Shown: positions 34,263 to 45,153 of the stretch, in pieces
Numbering within the stretch: position 1 is the first letter of the stretch
Layout: the number at the start of each line of letters is the position of its first letter
Assembly: GCA_016785225.1 (NCBI GenBank)
Contig: JAFBJZ010000454.1
Location: 486,501-550,500, forward strand
Reading direction: 5' to 3'
Length of the DNA stretch: 64,000 nucleotides
Source of the DNA: Psettodes erumei
Taxonomy: Eukaryota; Chordata; Actinopteri; Pleuronectiformes; Psettodidae
Notes under the pieces: model-generated
Told to the model about the DNA's origin: nothing
What the model saw: the letters and a program-made list of their open reading frames with translations, nothing else
The model's database searches: none
Translations under genes and position numbers: made by a program

Positions 34263-34599
34263 ATGACTGTGAAAGGGGAGAGGAGACGAGAGGATGGGAC
34301 GAGAGGTCCGACTGGATTTTTTCTGCTGTTTCCTCTCTTTTCTTTTTGTTTTTTTTTTTTTCCCCTCAGTGAGCTCATCTCAGTCCATTATGATAAGAGC
34401 TGCAGCTGGGAGGGGAGCTGTGTGGCAAGGATTTTTCAAAAACACTGAGCGTACGTGGCTTTTCTGCACAACACACGTTTTGTTTTTTTTTTGGACATTT
34501 GGAGCAGTTATCAAGATCTGTATCTTATCTCGTCTTCTCTCTCTGCAACACAAGAGGTGTTTTATTGCAGCTACCTGAGAACAACATATAAAGTGTGGC

Positions 34600-34760
34600 A
34601 GCCATCTACTTAAAAGCTAAAAGCTACAACACACAATCTGACAAAGTAAAACTTCCAAATTTAAAGCTGCGTTCATCTGTGTTTTGGCCACTAGGGGGCG
34701 GCGGCTTGAGACAAGAGCAGGCCAGCTAGCTACAGCCCGTCATTGAGAGGGAAATTATGC
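34600..34760 (+). promoter_or_regulatory. CTCF-like motif in a possible dispersed repeat
   Basis: TTGGCCACTAGGGGGCGGCG at 34684-34703 agrees with the core of the vertebrate CTCF consensus (CCAnnAGGGGGC), forward orientation. The flank (AAAGCTGCGTTCATCTGTG upstream) may belong to a dispersed fish repeat, since such repeats often carry this core. CTCF occupancy cannot be inferred. Confidence 0.45.
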
Positions 34761-34914
34761 AAGAATGAGTAGCTCGCCCGAACCCCCACCCCCACCTCCG
34801 CCTTTTATTGCATTTCATCCACCACTGTTTAGGATTCAGAAACATAGCGACAGGCATTAGGGACGCAGCTTGAAGTCTGTATATCTCACCGGGCGAGGAT
34901 AAACAAGACAGATT

Positions 34915-35085
34915 GAGTGTATGACTGGCTGATTCACTGGCTGACTGGCAGAAATAGGATCTTGCTGACAGACTGGCTGACTGACTGAGTCACCGGCAGA
35001 TTGGCAGAGACAATGCATAACTGGTTGGCTTGTTGCTTGATTGAATGGCTGATTGACAGGCTGGTTGACGGAGTGGCCGCCTGAC
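34915..35085. repeat. Degenerate CTGA/CTGG/TTGA tetranucleotide minisatellite
   Basis: Diverged tandem GACTGGCT / GATTGACTG units, including GACTGGCTGACTGACTGAG and GATTGACAGGCTGGTTGACG. The antisense frame reads SQPVNQPV-like repeats and is a translation of the array, not a gene. Confidence 0.75.
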
Positions 35086-35363
35086 GAGCTGAAAGACGCG
35101 GCGGCGGCGAAACCGATCTGTTTGTTGTGTTTACTCGGGGCGTGATGTGTATTCACCCACACCAGAATGATGATTGGATGTTCGCCACGGCGAATGCCCC
35201 CCCCCCGCCCATCTGCAGGCACCGGTGTCACCGGAGTCTGCCCCCAAACACCAGCAAACGAGCCCAGATGAAGGGGAAGTGATTTTAAAGAGGCAATCAG
35301 GGTGGGAGGGACAGAAGTGATGAAATGGAGTAAACAAGCTCCTTTCTGTTTTTTCATACACAA

Positions 35364-35380
35364 AACACACACACACACAC
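35364..35380. repeat. Short (CA)n microsatellite
   Basis: About 8 units. Confidence 0.88.
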
Positions 35381-35532
35381 TCAGACCCAAACGCCATTAC
35401 TCTCAAGAGCAGTAAAGCTGCAGTAGTCACAAGAAAATCCATTCTCCAACACTTCATGAATTTATAAATTTTTCATAGCTGGCTCAACAGCTCAGTTGAA
35501 AACTGACTTGAGGATGAGATTTTGTTTTATTC

Positions 35533-35553
35533 TTTTTTTTTTTTTTTTTTTTT
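35533..35553. repeat. Poly-T tract
   Basis: T-run of about 18-20. Confidence 0.88.
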
Positions 35554-36124
35554 AAATTCATATTCCTTTCTCCGAACGCTTGACTTTCAAATAGCGTTGC
35601 AATAACATAATTTGGTGAAAACGAACGTTCAGTCCTCATTAGTCACGGCCGACACTCACAGGTATGTTACGTTCAGACAAAATTGAAAAAGGAAAAATAA
35701 ACTGAAGTGACAGGAATCCTCATCCTTCCCCTCAACATGTCACTAGTGGCCCATTTCACCAAGACTTCAGCATGGAGATTTCTTCTTTTTTAGGAAGCTG
35801 GCACTCTGTCCCACGCGTCCTCCAGGTTTGTTGGTTCGAGGACAGAACGTCTGTAAACTGTGACTTTGTGCTTCTTACTTGAGGAGGAGGGAGATTTGAC
35901 ACAGAGAAACTGTATTTGTAAAGGTGATATCTCTTTTTAACTGATTTCTATCAACTCCGTACCATCACACCGAGTCACTGATGTGAAATATTACAGAAGT
36001 TAAATGGAAGTTTTGCAGATGAGCAGTAAACTTTGGTGCATATCATGCATATCAGATTACCGCCGTCCTGCATTCCCTGGGTGTGTTTCCCGTTTTCGGA
36101 ATGACATAACGACAAATGAAATGT

Positions 36125-36440
36125 GTTTAAAGAAGCTTTTCTTTCATCATAGCAGGAATAAATGAAAGGAGGTGGTTACTGCCGTGTATCGTTTTGCATC
36201 TTAATGCAATCGATTTGCATAATGCGTCTGGACTGGCTCCACGGCCCTCGATCAAATGTCATTTTTGTCCTTCCAAAGACACCACTTTGGTCACCTTGGT
36301 GCAGACGCACAGACTCTGCCTCATCCTGATTATTTGGCTGCAGCCGCGCGCCTCGGGGCTTTTATGAAATATTGTCGCTGAGAGAGTAAGGCGCAGATTT
36401 CTATCACTGGCTGTGCCTCAGCTCTCCTAAAAAGCATCTC
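36125..36440. promoter_or_regulatory. Candidate CNE with POU/octamer cluster
   Basis: Three octamer-like sites within 29 bp: TTTTGCAT (36192-36199), ATGCAAT (36204-36210) and a perfect octamer ATTTGCAT (36213-36220) that overlaps CATAATGC. They are followed by non-repetitive DNA (TTTGGTCACCTTGGTG, CTGATTATTTGGCTG). ATTTGCAT is the established POU-domain (Oct) binding octamer. That this is an enhancer is inference. Confidence 0.4.
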
Positions 36441-37134
36441 TGGACATGCTTTCATTGATCAGGGGGCCTGGAGCGCTGCCCGCTCACAAGTGGAACGGGC
36501 TTTTTTTCAGATGTGGCAGAGCTGATGAGGTTGTGTTGGGTGTGTGCTGTTACTATTTTCCAGTCTGTCTCTGCACCCGACAGACTTGGCCGCTGCCGTG
36601 GCTTTTCCTGTATAGATGTGTTATGTGTCTTGTCGTGGCGGAGAGTTTGTCAGGCGCAGAGTCCTGGCTCCGGGTCGCTCTTAGTTCCTAACAAGTTGGA
36701 GTTTTGCTTTTCTGTCCCTGTGCAGTGTGAAACCTGAATAAATGCTCTGTAACGGTTTAGTTCAGATCAGGTAACACAGTGAATGATCAGGGGAGCTGAG
36801 GATGTGAACACACCGCGTACAGTCAGACAGCGTGTGATTATTGTGCAGCTGGATAACTGCTTTACCGAAGAAGGCGACAGTAAGTGAGCATTAGCTGTTC
36901 CGTCCATGTTTGGGCCCAGTTTCTCCAGTTAACACGGGTGGTTGTGCCTATTTACCACTGGAGGCGACCATTAGTTTCCATTCATTGTGCGTTATTGTTA
37001 TTAATGTGCTGTGGTACTGTATGCAAAGAACATCGTTAAAAAAAGACTGAAGAAGCTACAGCTTTACTGGACGCATGCATTTGTTTTCCCTCGTTGGCCG
37101 TCACCGCTGCTGCCCAGCACCTGTGAAGCATTAA

Positions 37135-37135
<1 letters not shown>

Positions 37136-37181
<46 letters not shown>
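37136..37181. repeat. (GT)n microsatellite
   Basis: About 23 units, then GCGGGTGTGCGGGTG. Confidence 0.97.
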
Positions 37182-37183
<2 letters not shown>

Positions 37184-37689
37184 GGTGTGCGGGTGTCAGC
37201 CTCGTGGGCTAATATCATGAGGTTCAGCTGGGTCTCACGATCAGGGTAGGCGCCGCCCCGACGCATACGGAATGAAAAATCAGCGCTGTGGGATCGGTAA
37301 AAGGAAACGTTATTAAGTTTAACTAATGAAAGAGTAATGACATCAAACCAAGCCACCGCTTTTATGCAACCGGCCCGCTCCCCCTCCCTCATTTGTACGG
37401 CAGAGAGCCCTGAATATAAAGGTAATTCCAGCTCCCCGGGAGCCGGCATACATAATGAATGGCTGGCTCTTGATGTATGCCACTGGAGCCAGCTGTTTTT
37501 GCATGCGGCCCGCTCCTGCCTCGCCGTTGCGCGGGGTCATAATGAGGCGATATTTCTGACAGATTTTTGCATGTGTCGAAGCGATGGAGCGTCTGAACTC
37601 CTCGAGCACCTCGGCGCCGCTTTTTCCGCAAATCCGCCCGGGTTAGGAAGGACGGCCTCCGCTGGCCTCTTGCCCCCACCCACCCTCGC

Positions 37690-37808
37690 TGCCGCCACAA
37701 CAATCACACGCTTCTTCAATAATTTATACTGAGGTGTTTCTTTCATTTCAATATTCCTGCCCAAATGGCATTTTAAGAGCCATCTTCGCTGAGCCCCAAT
37801 GTAAAAAG
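37690..37808. promoter_or_regulatory. Candidate CNE upstream of splice site 2
   Basis: CAATAATTTATACTGAGG, TTTCATTTCAATATTCC and CAAATGGCATTTTAAGAG in repeat-free DNA. It directly precedes the AG-free zone of the second juxtaposed splice site. Texture only. Confidence 0.25.
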
Positions 37809-37969
37809 AATGTCTTCAATTATTTATTTTTTGCTGTTGCCTGACTCTTTTTCTTTTTTTTCTTCCTTGTCTTCCTCTCTCTCTCTCCTTCCACTCCGCT
37901 GGGCCTTGGCTGGATGCTGCCTTCCTCTCCAAACATTGTATTTCTCCTGGGCTCACCCAACAGGTAAGT
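37809..37969 (+). promoter_or_regulatory. Candidate recursive (ratchet) splice site 2
   Basis: What is seen: 153 nt without any AG (37809-37961), containing a CTGAC branch-like box at 37841-37845 and long T/C-rich runs (37846-37901), ending in ACCCAACAG at 37955-37963. This is followed at once by GTAAGT at 37964-37969. A long AG-exclusion zone is a recognised mark of a used 3' splice site with a distant branch point, and the regenerated 5' site is the ratchet-point signature. The end resembles site 1 (ACCAAACAG/GTAAGT). No convincing open frame precedes it, so an ordinary coding exon is less likely. Confidence 0.55.
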
Positions 37970-38723
37970 TTGTTTCACCTCGTATTTATAGACCCGTGCG
38001 TCGGTTCTCGTCACACACTGTATTATTTAGCACCGGGGACCGGGAGCCACCTGTCATTACCTGACAGGGGGGATAGGCCATGGATCTCTTGTACATCCCG
38101 CTGAACAGAAAGCTGTGGTCAGTGACGCGGAGCAGAAAATCTTTTGCGCTCGCGCTGTTTACTCTCACGGCTTTAGCTGAAGCGGCTTCGGGGCCGGCGA
38201 GCGGCGGCAGCCTCATTTGGCTGACGAGCGTCTCATCTGGAAGGCGGGAGGGTATTTTAGAGCAGTCATAGCTGCAGACTTAAACACCTAATCCTTTACT
38301 CGGAGTTTCAGAGTGAGGTATTTTCCCAGACAAATCAGAAGCGTGAAGTTGTTTTGCAAAAAAAGAAATCACTTGGGAGAGACGGACTGTGGACGGCGAG
38401 CAATCTGAACAGTGGAAAAAGCACAACTAATGAGAAATCAGAGCGCGTTGCATCACGCCGACGTGAAGCCTTCAGGGGCTGTGAGGGCGCAGAGACGTAT
38501 GTGGAGAGAAGCAGGTGATTCTCATACAAATCATCAACGTCTTATCCTGAAAAGACAAAAAAAAAATAATAATTTGGGCGAACAAATCGCAGCCTCCTGC
38601 TCACGTTCCCTTCGGGATGAGAGAGAAACAAAACTCTTGTGTGATTCAGAGAGGAGCCGTTGCCCTTTTCCAGCGCGAATCAATGAGATATGTGGAGAGG
38701 AGATTGCAATTTTAAGTACTGTA

Positions 38724-38741
38724 AACAACAACAACAACAAC
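38724..38741. repeat. Short (AAC)n repeat
   Basis: Six units. Confidence 0.88.
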
Positions 38742-39085
38742 GGTGCTACGACAGATGATTACAGATGAGTCAAGGCAGCGTGCGGAGCACAACGCCGTCG
38801 ACTTTGGGTGGAGGGAGGGTGGAGGGAGGGTTTAAACTCCAGCCGCTGACTCCAGACACCTTTCAACTTTTAGCCTTCTCCCCCTGCAGTGAACTCTTGT
38901 TTTGTTTGGAAGTAAATCCACAAACTTTTCCTGCGCTGACACCTGAGGGTTTAAAATGTAGTTCCTGGGCCAGTGTGTGTCTCCACACAACAACTGTTGT
39001 GGCTGTGAGCGGTACAGTGTGTGTGATGACCCAGGATAGCAGGATGGAGTCTGCTGAACTGGGCTGTCAGCGACTGGTCAAACAC

Positions 39086-39120
39086 CAGCTCTTGTATAAA
39101 TAGTGAATAAACAAGAGTTG
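39086..39120. repeat. Inverted repeat / potential hairpin
   Basis: CAGCTCTTGT (39086-39095) and ACAAGAGTTG (39111-39120) can pair over 10 positions with one G-U when transcribed, around a 15-nt AT-rich loop. Confidence 0.55.
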
Positions 39121-39760
39121 GTTGCCGGTCCGGGCAGCATGAGGCCCGGGGATATGGATTTCCTCTAATGTTTAGCAGAGGAATAACGGTTCTGTCTCAA
39201 TATTAGTGAAGCCGATAAATGGCCGGAGATCGTTGAGCAAAATGCTGCTAATTTGCAAACGGTCATCTCACACGTTTTATTGGGTTTAACACCTGCACGT
39301 CTTCTGTCCAACAATAACTCAAACGTGACAGACATGGAGAGAAGTCTGGAGTTCTTTCATTGCATCATTAAGTTGCCACGTTGCCTGTTAATCCGCCATT
39401 GATCAAATCTGTTAAATCCTTCTGATGTGGAGGAAAGAGGAACATCAGAAGTGACTTCTGGGTAATTTTAGTTTTGTGGCTCTGGGGTTGCAGGTACTAT
39501 GAATCAAACTTGTGTCTCGAGGGACGCTCTGTGACATTCACAGCTTTTTTTCCTCCACGATCTTCATTGTAAATGTGCCTAAAAACATATTGTCACGCCT
39601 GAGCCTGTGACATTTCAGCAGATCAAACAGTCCAGACTGAAGGGGATCAGTGCATTTGTCTGGATGAAGGATGATGTCTCGCATTGATCGCCGCTGGAAA
39701 TCAAACAACGTCACCAGAAGTGATGAGAAAGCACAAAAGAAGTTTTTGGGAGTATGTAGA
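39121..39760. other. Unique non-coding DNA
   Basis: Nothing recognised. Confidence 0.4.
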
Positions 39761-40630
39761 TATATCAAGAGAGGATTGCTGAGCATTTCATGATTTCTGT
39801 GACAGCCGCCTGTTTTTTTTTAAAGGGATGAGTGGAAACGGAAGAAGAGGTCGAGCTGAAAATGAAGAATGGTTTTACTGTTTTATTGGGGGCACAGTAC
39901 GAGACTGCAGTGAACACACAAAGACAGTGTGGATTGATGTGAAGTGCAAATTGACTTTTTGCAGAGTCAGGATGAGTAGCACTCCAGCGTGAGTGTAGTG
40001 TCAAAATACATTGAAAGCGAAAACTATGCAAAAATATTTTGTGAATGCGACACTTCACCACAGTCGTCCACACATGAAGATGGACGACGTGTCTCCGCGG
40101 TGAAGCCGAAATACCCCGGCTACAGGTGCCGCCATCTTGGCTTGGTGACATCATCAGCGGAGCTGCAGTATCCAGGTCCCGGCCTGTCCGGTCTCCAGTC
40201 CCTCCCACCGCTATCCTGCAGGCAGCAGGGGTGGTTGAGGTGTTTTTTGGTTCGTGTCGTCCATCTGGATATTTGGCCAGTGGTCGTCTGGCTGTAACTC
40301 GGCCGCAGCCACAGAAGAACCACCTGTTCTGTCCCTGAGATTCAACAACAGTTGTGTTGAAAGTGCGGGAGAAGTCTGCTAAACATGCAGACCGAGTCGC
40401 AGCGCAGCGGCGTGCTGAACCCCAGGAAGACGCGGCGGAGCTTTGACGAGCGGGAAATTGCTCTCTGCCAGGTCGCTCGCTGTGTGTTTTTGTCAACATC
40501 TGATCCAGACGACTGAATTTGATACGGGCGTGATGCAAACACACTCTGGTTAGCACATGTGCGCACACGCGCCGAATTACCACACAGCGTCTCTGACAAC
40601 AGTATTTTGAGACGTGACGGTCGCATACCT
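39761..40630. other. Unique segment with a 272-codon minus-strand open frame, probably not a gene
   Basis: The minus frame at 39765-40583 is the longest open frame outside simple repeats. It has no signal peptide, domain or motif I recognise and a mixed R/S/T-rich composition. The + strand text CAGGTGCCGCCATCTTGG (40123-40140) resembles a string I loosely recall from dispersed fish repeats. I do not annotate it as a CDS. Confidence 0.35.
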
Positions 40631-42530
40631 AATCCAAAACTCGCTTATACTGTCACACTGTCAGATTATATTTTTAGAGAATGAACTCAGTTCCACCCGA
40701 AGATTTTCTTTGATATTTCTTAACATTTCCAAATCCCGAGGGGATCTCCAGTCCCAAGCGCCAACTTTCCTCTCAGCGTTCAACTTCGCTTGACTCCCCA
40801 GCACCTGCAACTGTGTGTTCACCGCATTACGTTACTCCCGGCCGCCGTCCTGCTGCATCTCCGGGATTGTTTGTGCGTCTGTGTGTGTGCGCGACTGCTG
40901 CAAGCTGCTGTGTGTTGTGCAGCAGCCCGAGCCGACTGCCCCGCAGAGCTGCAGCTCTGCATGTCCACCGCGCTGGGAGGACTGAAAAGCAGCCTAATGG
41001 CATTTTCCATTCGCTCGCAGCGGGAGACGTCTTCACGGCCGGGCTGCGCCTCCTCCTCTTCACCGGCTTAGGAGTCGTGAGGAGACGTGGCCACGGAGAG
41101 GGAGGATGGAGCGGCCCCAGGATAAAGGAGGTGGGGAGGGCGGGGGAAGAAATAGGCCCACAGAAGGAAAGGGAGTAAATTAGCCACAGAATGAAGAAAG
41201 ATAAACTGAGGATGATTGAACACTGGATCCAAATCAAGAGAAATCGATGGTGAAGGATGGAGAGATTCTCTCCACCTGTTATTCACCCCCACTTACCTCC
41301 TGCTGCACAGATAAATACTCCTCCTGCTCTCATGTTTGTGAGACATGCATGCAGTATATGACTGTCCACATTACAGCACGCACACACAGTGTCTCTGACA
41401 TACAGGAACGCACAACATTAAATCCACCACGTTATTCAAGCCCACAAGGACTCCCACATGCCCGACGGCCGCGGCGGTAAATGGCCTTGTGGCTTTCAGC
41501 GGGGATTTGAATGTGTCGGCAGCAACAGGAGGCAGAGATGCTGATTAAACTGTTACGCAAGCTGAGTGAGGCGCAGAGGCTGGCAGGCTGGTTTCCCACT
41601 GAGTGGCAGGCGTTTCTATACGTTTTGTGATTTACTCAGAAACAACAAAGGGACTTTAAACTGCAGGTCACCACAGCAACACAACTTCTGCTTTGCCTTC
41701 CATCACCAGCGAGTGCTGACAGACCACAGGTTGGGCTAAACACTCCTTCTCCGCCGCTTCAGTGTGCGTTTGGTTCGACTTTGTTAAAAATGTGTTGCCC
41801 CACACACACTCCTTAATGTAGGTTCATTGTGTCCCCACAGGGAGGCAAAGCAAATTCAGTTTGACGCGCTAACAAGCGGCGGCCACACACCGACTCCCCT
41901 GAATGTTAACCTTTCCAAACGCACTGTCCCACTTCAGGTGGGACTCAGTCTTCTCACACCCTTGACAAATTATATGTTGCTTGAAATAGCGCTCCTGCTT
42001 CTGCCTGTGCAAAACCTTTAGGATCCGCACATCGCTGCAGCAGCTCTTAGCTGAACGGTGCTACCTCAGGCCTCCAGTTTTTCGTTGGAAAAAAAACCCG
42101 CCATGACTGTCCGGCAAATTTGGTAATTTTGGGTACATTATGTTCCACCTTGTGCGCAACCGCGGGGTGTCTGGCGACGGGTTAAACGAGAAGTGAGAGA
42201 CGTGACGTAGGAAACAAGCCGGTGATTAGGAGCCGGAGCGGGTCGGATGAGTCGGAATGAAAAGCGGAGTGAGAGGGGAATGAAGACGAGAGGAAGAGGA
42301 GATGGAGACGGCACGGGAGGAAAATAATTCATTCTCGAGGAAGGGTAACGCGCTGGAGCCGAGTGGATACGCCCATCAGATATCCCAAGATGCATTTCAC
42401 ATCGCAGCGTCCCTGTTTTATCTCAGCTGTGTTCCGCGTTCACCTCAGCTCCGAAAATTGCACAGGTGCACATCACATGCAGGAAATCTATGTGAAAGCT
42501 TTCTATTTCCATTTCCTTCTCTCGCTCTGT
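40631..42530. other. Unique non-coding DNA
   Basis: GC-rich pocket at 40880-41060 with overlapping frames on both strands. A minus-strand GAG/GTAAGTG 5' splice-like string lies near 41290, reading toward lower coordinates, without a matching exon. No gene accepted. Confidence 0.4.
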
Positions 42531-42532
42531 GA

Positions 42533-42590
42533 GGGGGGGCAAGGGGGGCGAGGGGGTGTTGGGTGGGGGGGGGGGGGGGGGGGGGGGCGG
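42533..42590 (+). repeat. Poly-G / G-rich tract
   Basis: Seven or more G-runs ending in a run of over 20 G (about 42565-42587). A very strong G-quadruplex-forming pattern on the + strand, and a likely site of sequencing error. Confidence 0.92.
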
Positions 42591-42727
42591 TCAGGGCCAA
42601 ACAGAGCAGTCGCAGCAGAGATAGATGGAGGTGCCGTGTTGCCTCACATTGCCACCCATCCCTGACAACAAGATTAATCTTCACTCTTCAACCATGATGA
42701 AACTCCCTCACCGGCCCCCACCCCCAC

Positions 42728-42729
<2 letters not shown>

Positions 42730-42779
<50 letters not shown>
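42730..42779. repeat. (CA)n microsatellite
   Basis: About 24 units flanked on both sides by C-rich CCCCCAC text. Confidence 0.97.
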
Positions 42780-42780
<1 letters not shown>

Positions 42781-43759
42781 CCCCACCCACATCCTTTTTC
42801 TGCAGAGGATAGTTTCAAAATTAAAATGAAAAGAGATTGTGATTTATTTATTTTTACTTTCCTGTCGGGAGCTTTTAAAGGGGCATGCCACACAAACTAT
42901 TAATTAATCTGTAACATTTTAATTTGTGTTAATATTATTAATATTTTGGTCATAAAAAACACACTCAGACTGAGTTATCCCTGCGTTTTCTACCACACGG
43001 CCTGGATAGGATGAAAACGTGTTGGTAGGGAAGCTCGTGGTCGATTCCCCCGCCTCAGATTTCATCAGAAACTCATTTGCAGAGCAACTGTCACATTTGT
43101 TTTGTTTCTCAGTTTGCAGAGCACAATGACAGCTCAGAGAATATTACCATCCGTCCGGCGGAGAGGGAAAGGTTCACGTAAGGCGAGCGCTCGCCGCTCG
43201 GGTAAAATCCGCAGCGTTACCACAGAGAGCGCGGGGTAAAAATCAAACTGTGCGCAGACCAGACTCGCCTCATGAGCTCCTGCCGTCGCCTGTCAGAGCG
43301 GAAAACTTTCAAATTTGAGTTTTAACCTTATGAATTCTGACAGTGATGGTATTTTACACGTCTCGCTCGGTCCGAGTGTCATTTTCTCTTCACTTCTCCT
43401 CCTTCACTCTCTGCCCCTCAGCACATCTGGCTCTGAATTATACAGCAGCTCCTCAGAAAATGTGCGCGCGTGTGTTTTGCACATGTTCTCGCAGGTGTGT
43501 GCGTTTGTGTACGGTTCAGCGCGCGCCCGGGCGGGGTCAGCGCTCTGAGGTTGCCGTGGGGACCCTGTTTGGGAGCGTCGGGGGCGTCGCAGATGAAACC
43601 CACGTGCGCACACATCATCTCTCCGCGGCGCTGGAGAGCAGCTGACGGAGGATAAAGGAAGGAATAAGACTCATGGATGAAAAGTGTCTGTGTGCTCGGC
43701 TGTTTTGCCCTTTAGCTCAAAACTCAATCCGTTGGCTCTCTAATCCCCTGCTCCCCCCG

Positions 43760-43760
<1 letters not shown>

Positions 43761-43801
<41 letters not shown>

Positions 43802-43813
43802 CACACACACACC
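43761..43813. repeat. (CA)n microsatellite
   Basis: About 25 units with one GG break at 43799-43800. Confidence 0.96.
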
Positions 43814-43914
43814 AACCCGCCACCCAGCCTCCCCTCCCATATTGTCGAAATCTGAGCCCCCTTTGGGACAGATCATGTCTAAACCCATCTCTGAATGTCA
43901 TGGTTGACATCATA

Positions 43915-43916
43915 GT

Positions 43917-43966
<50 letters not shown>
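43915..43966. repeat. (GT)n microsatellite
   Basis: About 25 units with one TTT break, ending in a G-run. It lies 100 bp from the (CA)n at 43761-43813, in inverted orientation. Confidence 0.96.
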
Positions 43967-43968
<2 letters not shown>

Positions 43969-43979
43969 GGGGCAGCAAA

Positions 43980-45153
43980 CTTAAAAAAATTAAGTGCAAC
44001 AGATGTGGTTCAACTCTGGAAAATGCAAAAGCTGCTCAAGCTCGGGGGTTCAAAGTGAGACTCACAGTGTGTTGTGTATCTGGGTTGTGTAGTTGTTCAG
44101 TGTCACAGCTTTCACACATATTTATTAGTACTGTATCCTTCAAGTCCTTGCACTTACACAATACATCAGCGTACTTTACTGTTTTATAACAATTCGAGAC
44201 TTTAATTAAACTGCAACTTAATTCTGCTGCCAGTTCATGGGTAATTTTTTTCTTTTGCGTGTTTTGTTGTAAAAATCCTTGTTGAGCTGCAGTTAATGTT
44301 AGTGTTGTGCAGCTGTGAGTGGCTCCTCTTTTAAAACTGAAAAAATAAATAAAGAAAATGCTGCAGAGTTTTCCCACACGCACAGAAAGTTTGTCCCTCA
44401 GCTGAATCTTATTAGATGCAACTTTCCTCTGTAACTTTTCTATCCGATCATTTTTGTGAACTCGTTTGATCTTTTCGCTCACCTGCCCATTTTACTCCTC
44501 GTCTTTTGATTCGCTCTGGAAGTTAAGTTGATTTACGTTCCTTCCCTCAACTGTTTTTAACTTCCGCTTCCTCCTTTTGCGACGATAAAAAGCTCGGGGA
44601 TCGATCGCTTCATAAAAGGTTTCCCTCCTGCCATGCCGTAGTTGATGTTTTTCTATTAGGTTGGCGAGGGATGGGGACGCGCTGGTATTGACTTTGCTAT
44701 GAGCTATGTTTGCGTTGAAGTGTGCAGCGTATCAATAAACACTGTATTCATCCGGAAAATCCAGCCGCGGTGTCAGAAAAGTGCTGCTGCTGCACTGCCA
44801 TACATCCAGAAAAGGAAATGCGATTGTCACTTTGATTTCAGCGCAGCTGTGTCACTGCCGCTTTTCTTCAAAAGAAATCATTTTCACGAGTCAAAGATCA
44901 AACCAGCGACAAGTAAAATAGAACTGAACCACTTCTCAAGTGTTTGACGTGTTTGTGGATCCGTCGCCCTGCACAGTAATGACCACAGCCGCCGTCTCAG
45001 TTACACAATGGATTGTGTTTCTTGTAGATTTCATGCAGGAATAACACACACTTGGTTATTGTTAAAGGACAACCGTGCTTTTAGTCAATATTTTCTAAAT
45101 GAGAACAACTCCCACAAAAATGTGTCTTTCCCGCTCGGTACCTGCTGAGAACA
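43980..45153. other. Unique non-coding DNA
   Basis: Short overlapping frames only. The 148-codon minus frame at 44036-44482 has no recognisable domain. Confidence 0.4.

Noticed and set aside
34857..35390. 177-codon minus-strand frame with SQPVNQPV repeats as a possible gene
   Set aside because: The repeated part is the translation of a degenerate tetranucleotide array and the rest has no recognisable domain.
41270..41310. Minus-strand GAG|GTAAGTG as a recursive splice site
   Set aside because: The base before the junction context is GAG six bases after CAG. The upstream minus-strand sequence is purine-rich (GAGCAGGAGGAG) rather than a pyrimidine tract.
43021..43055. GTGGTCGATTCCCC as a tRNA T-loop/B box
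   Set aside because: It departs from the GGTTCGAnTCC consensus, has no A box at the right distance and no cloverleaf can be drawn.
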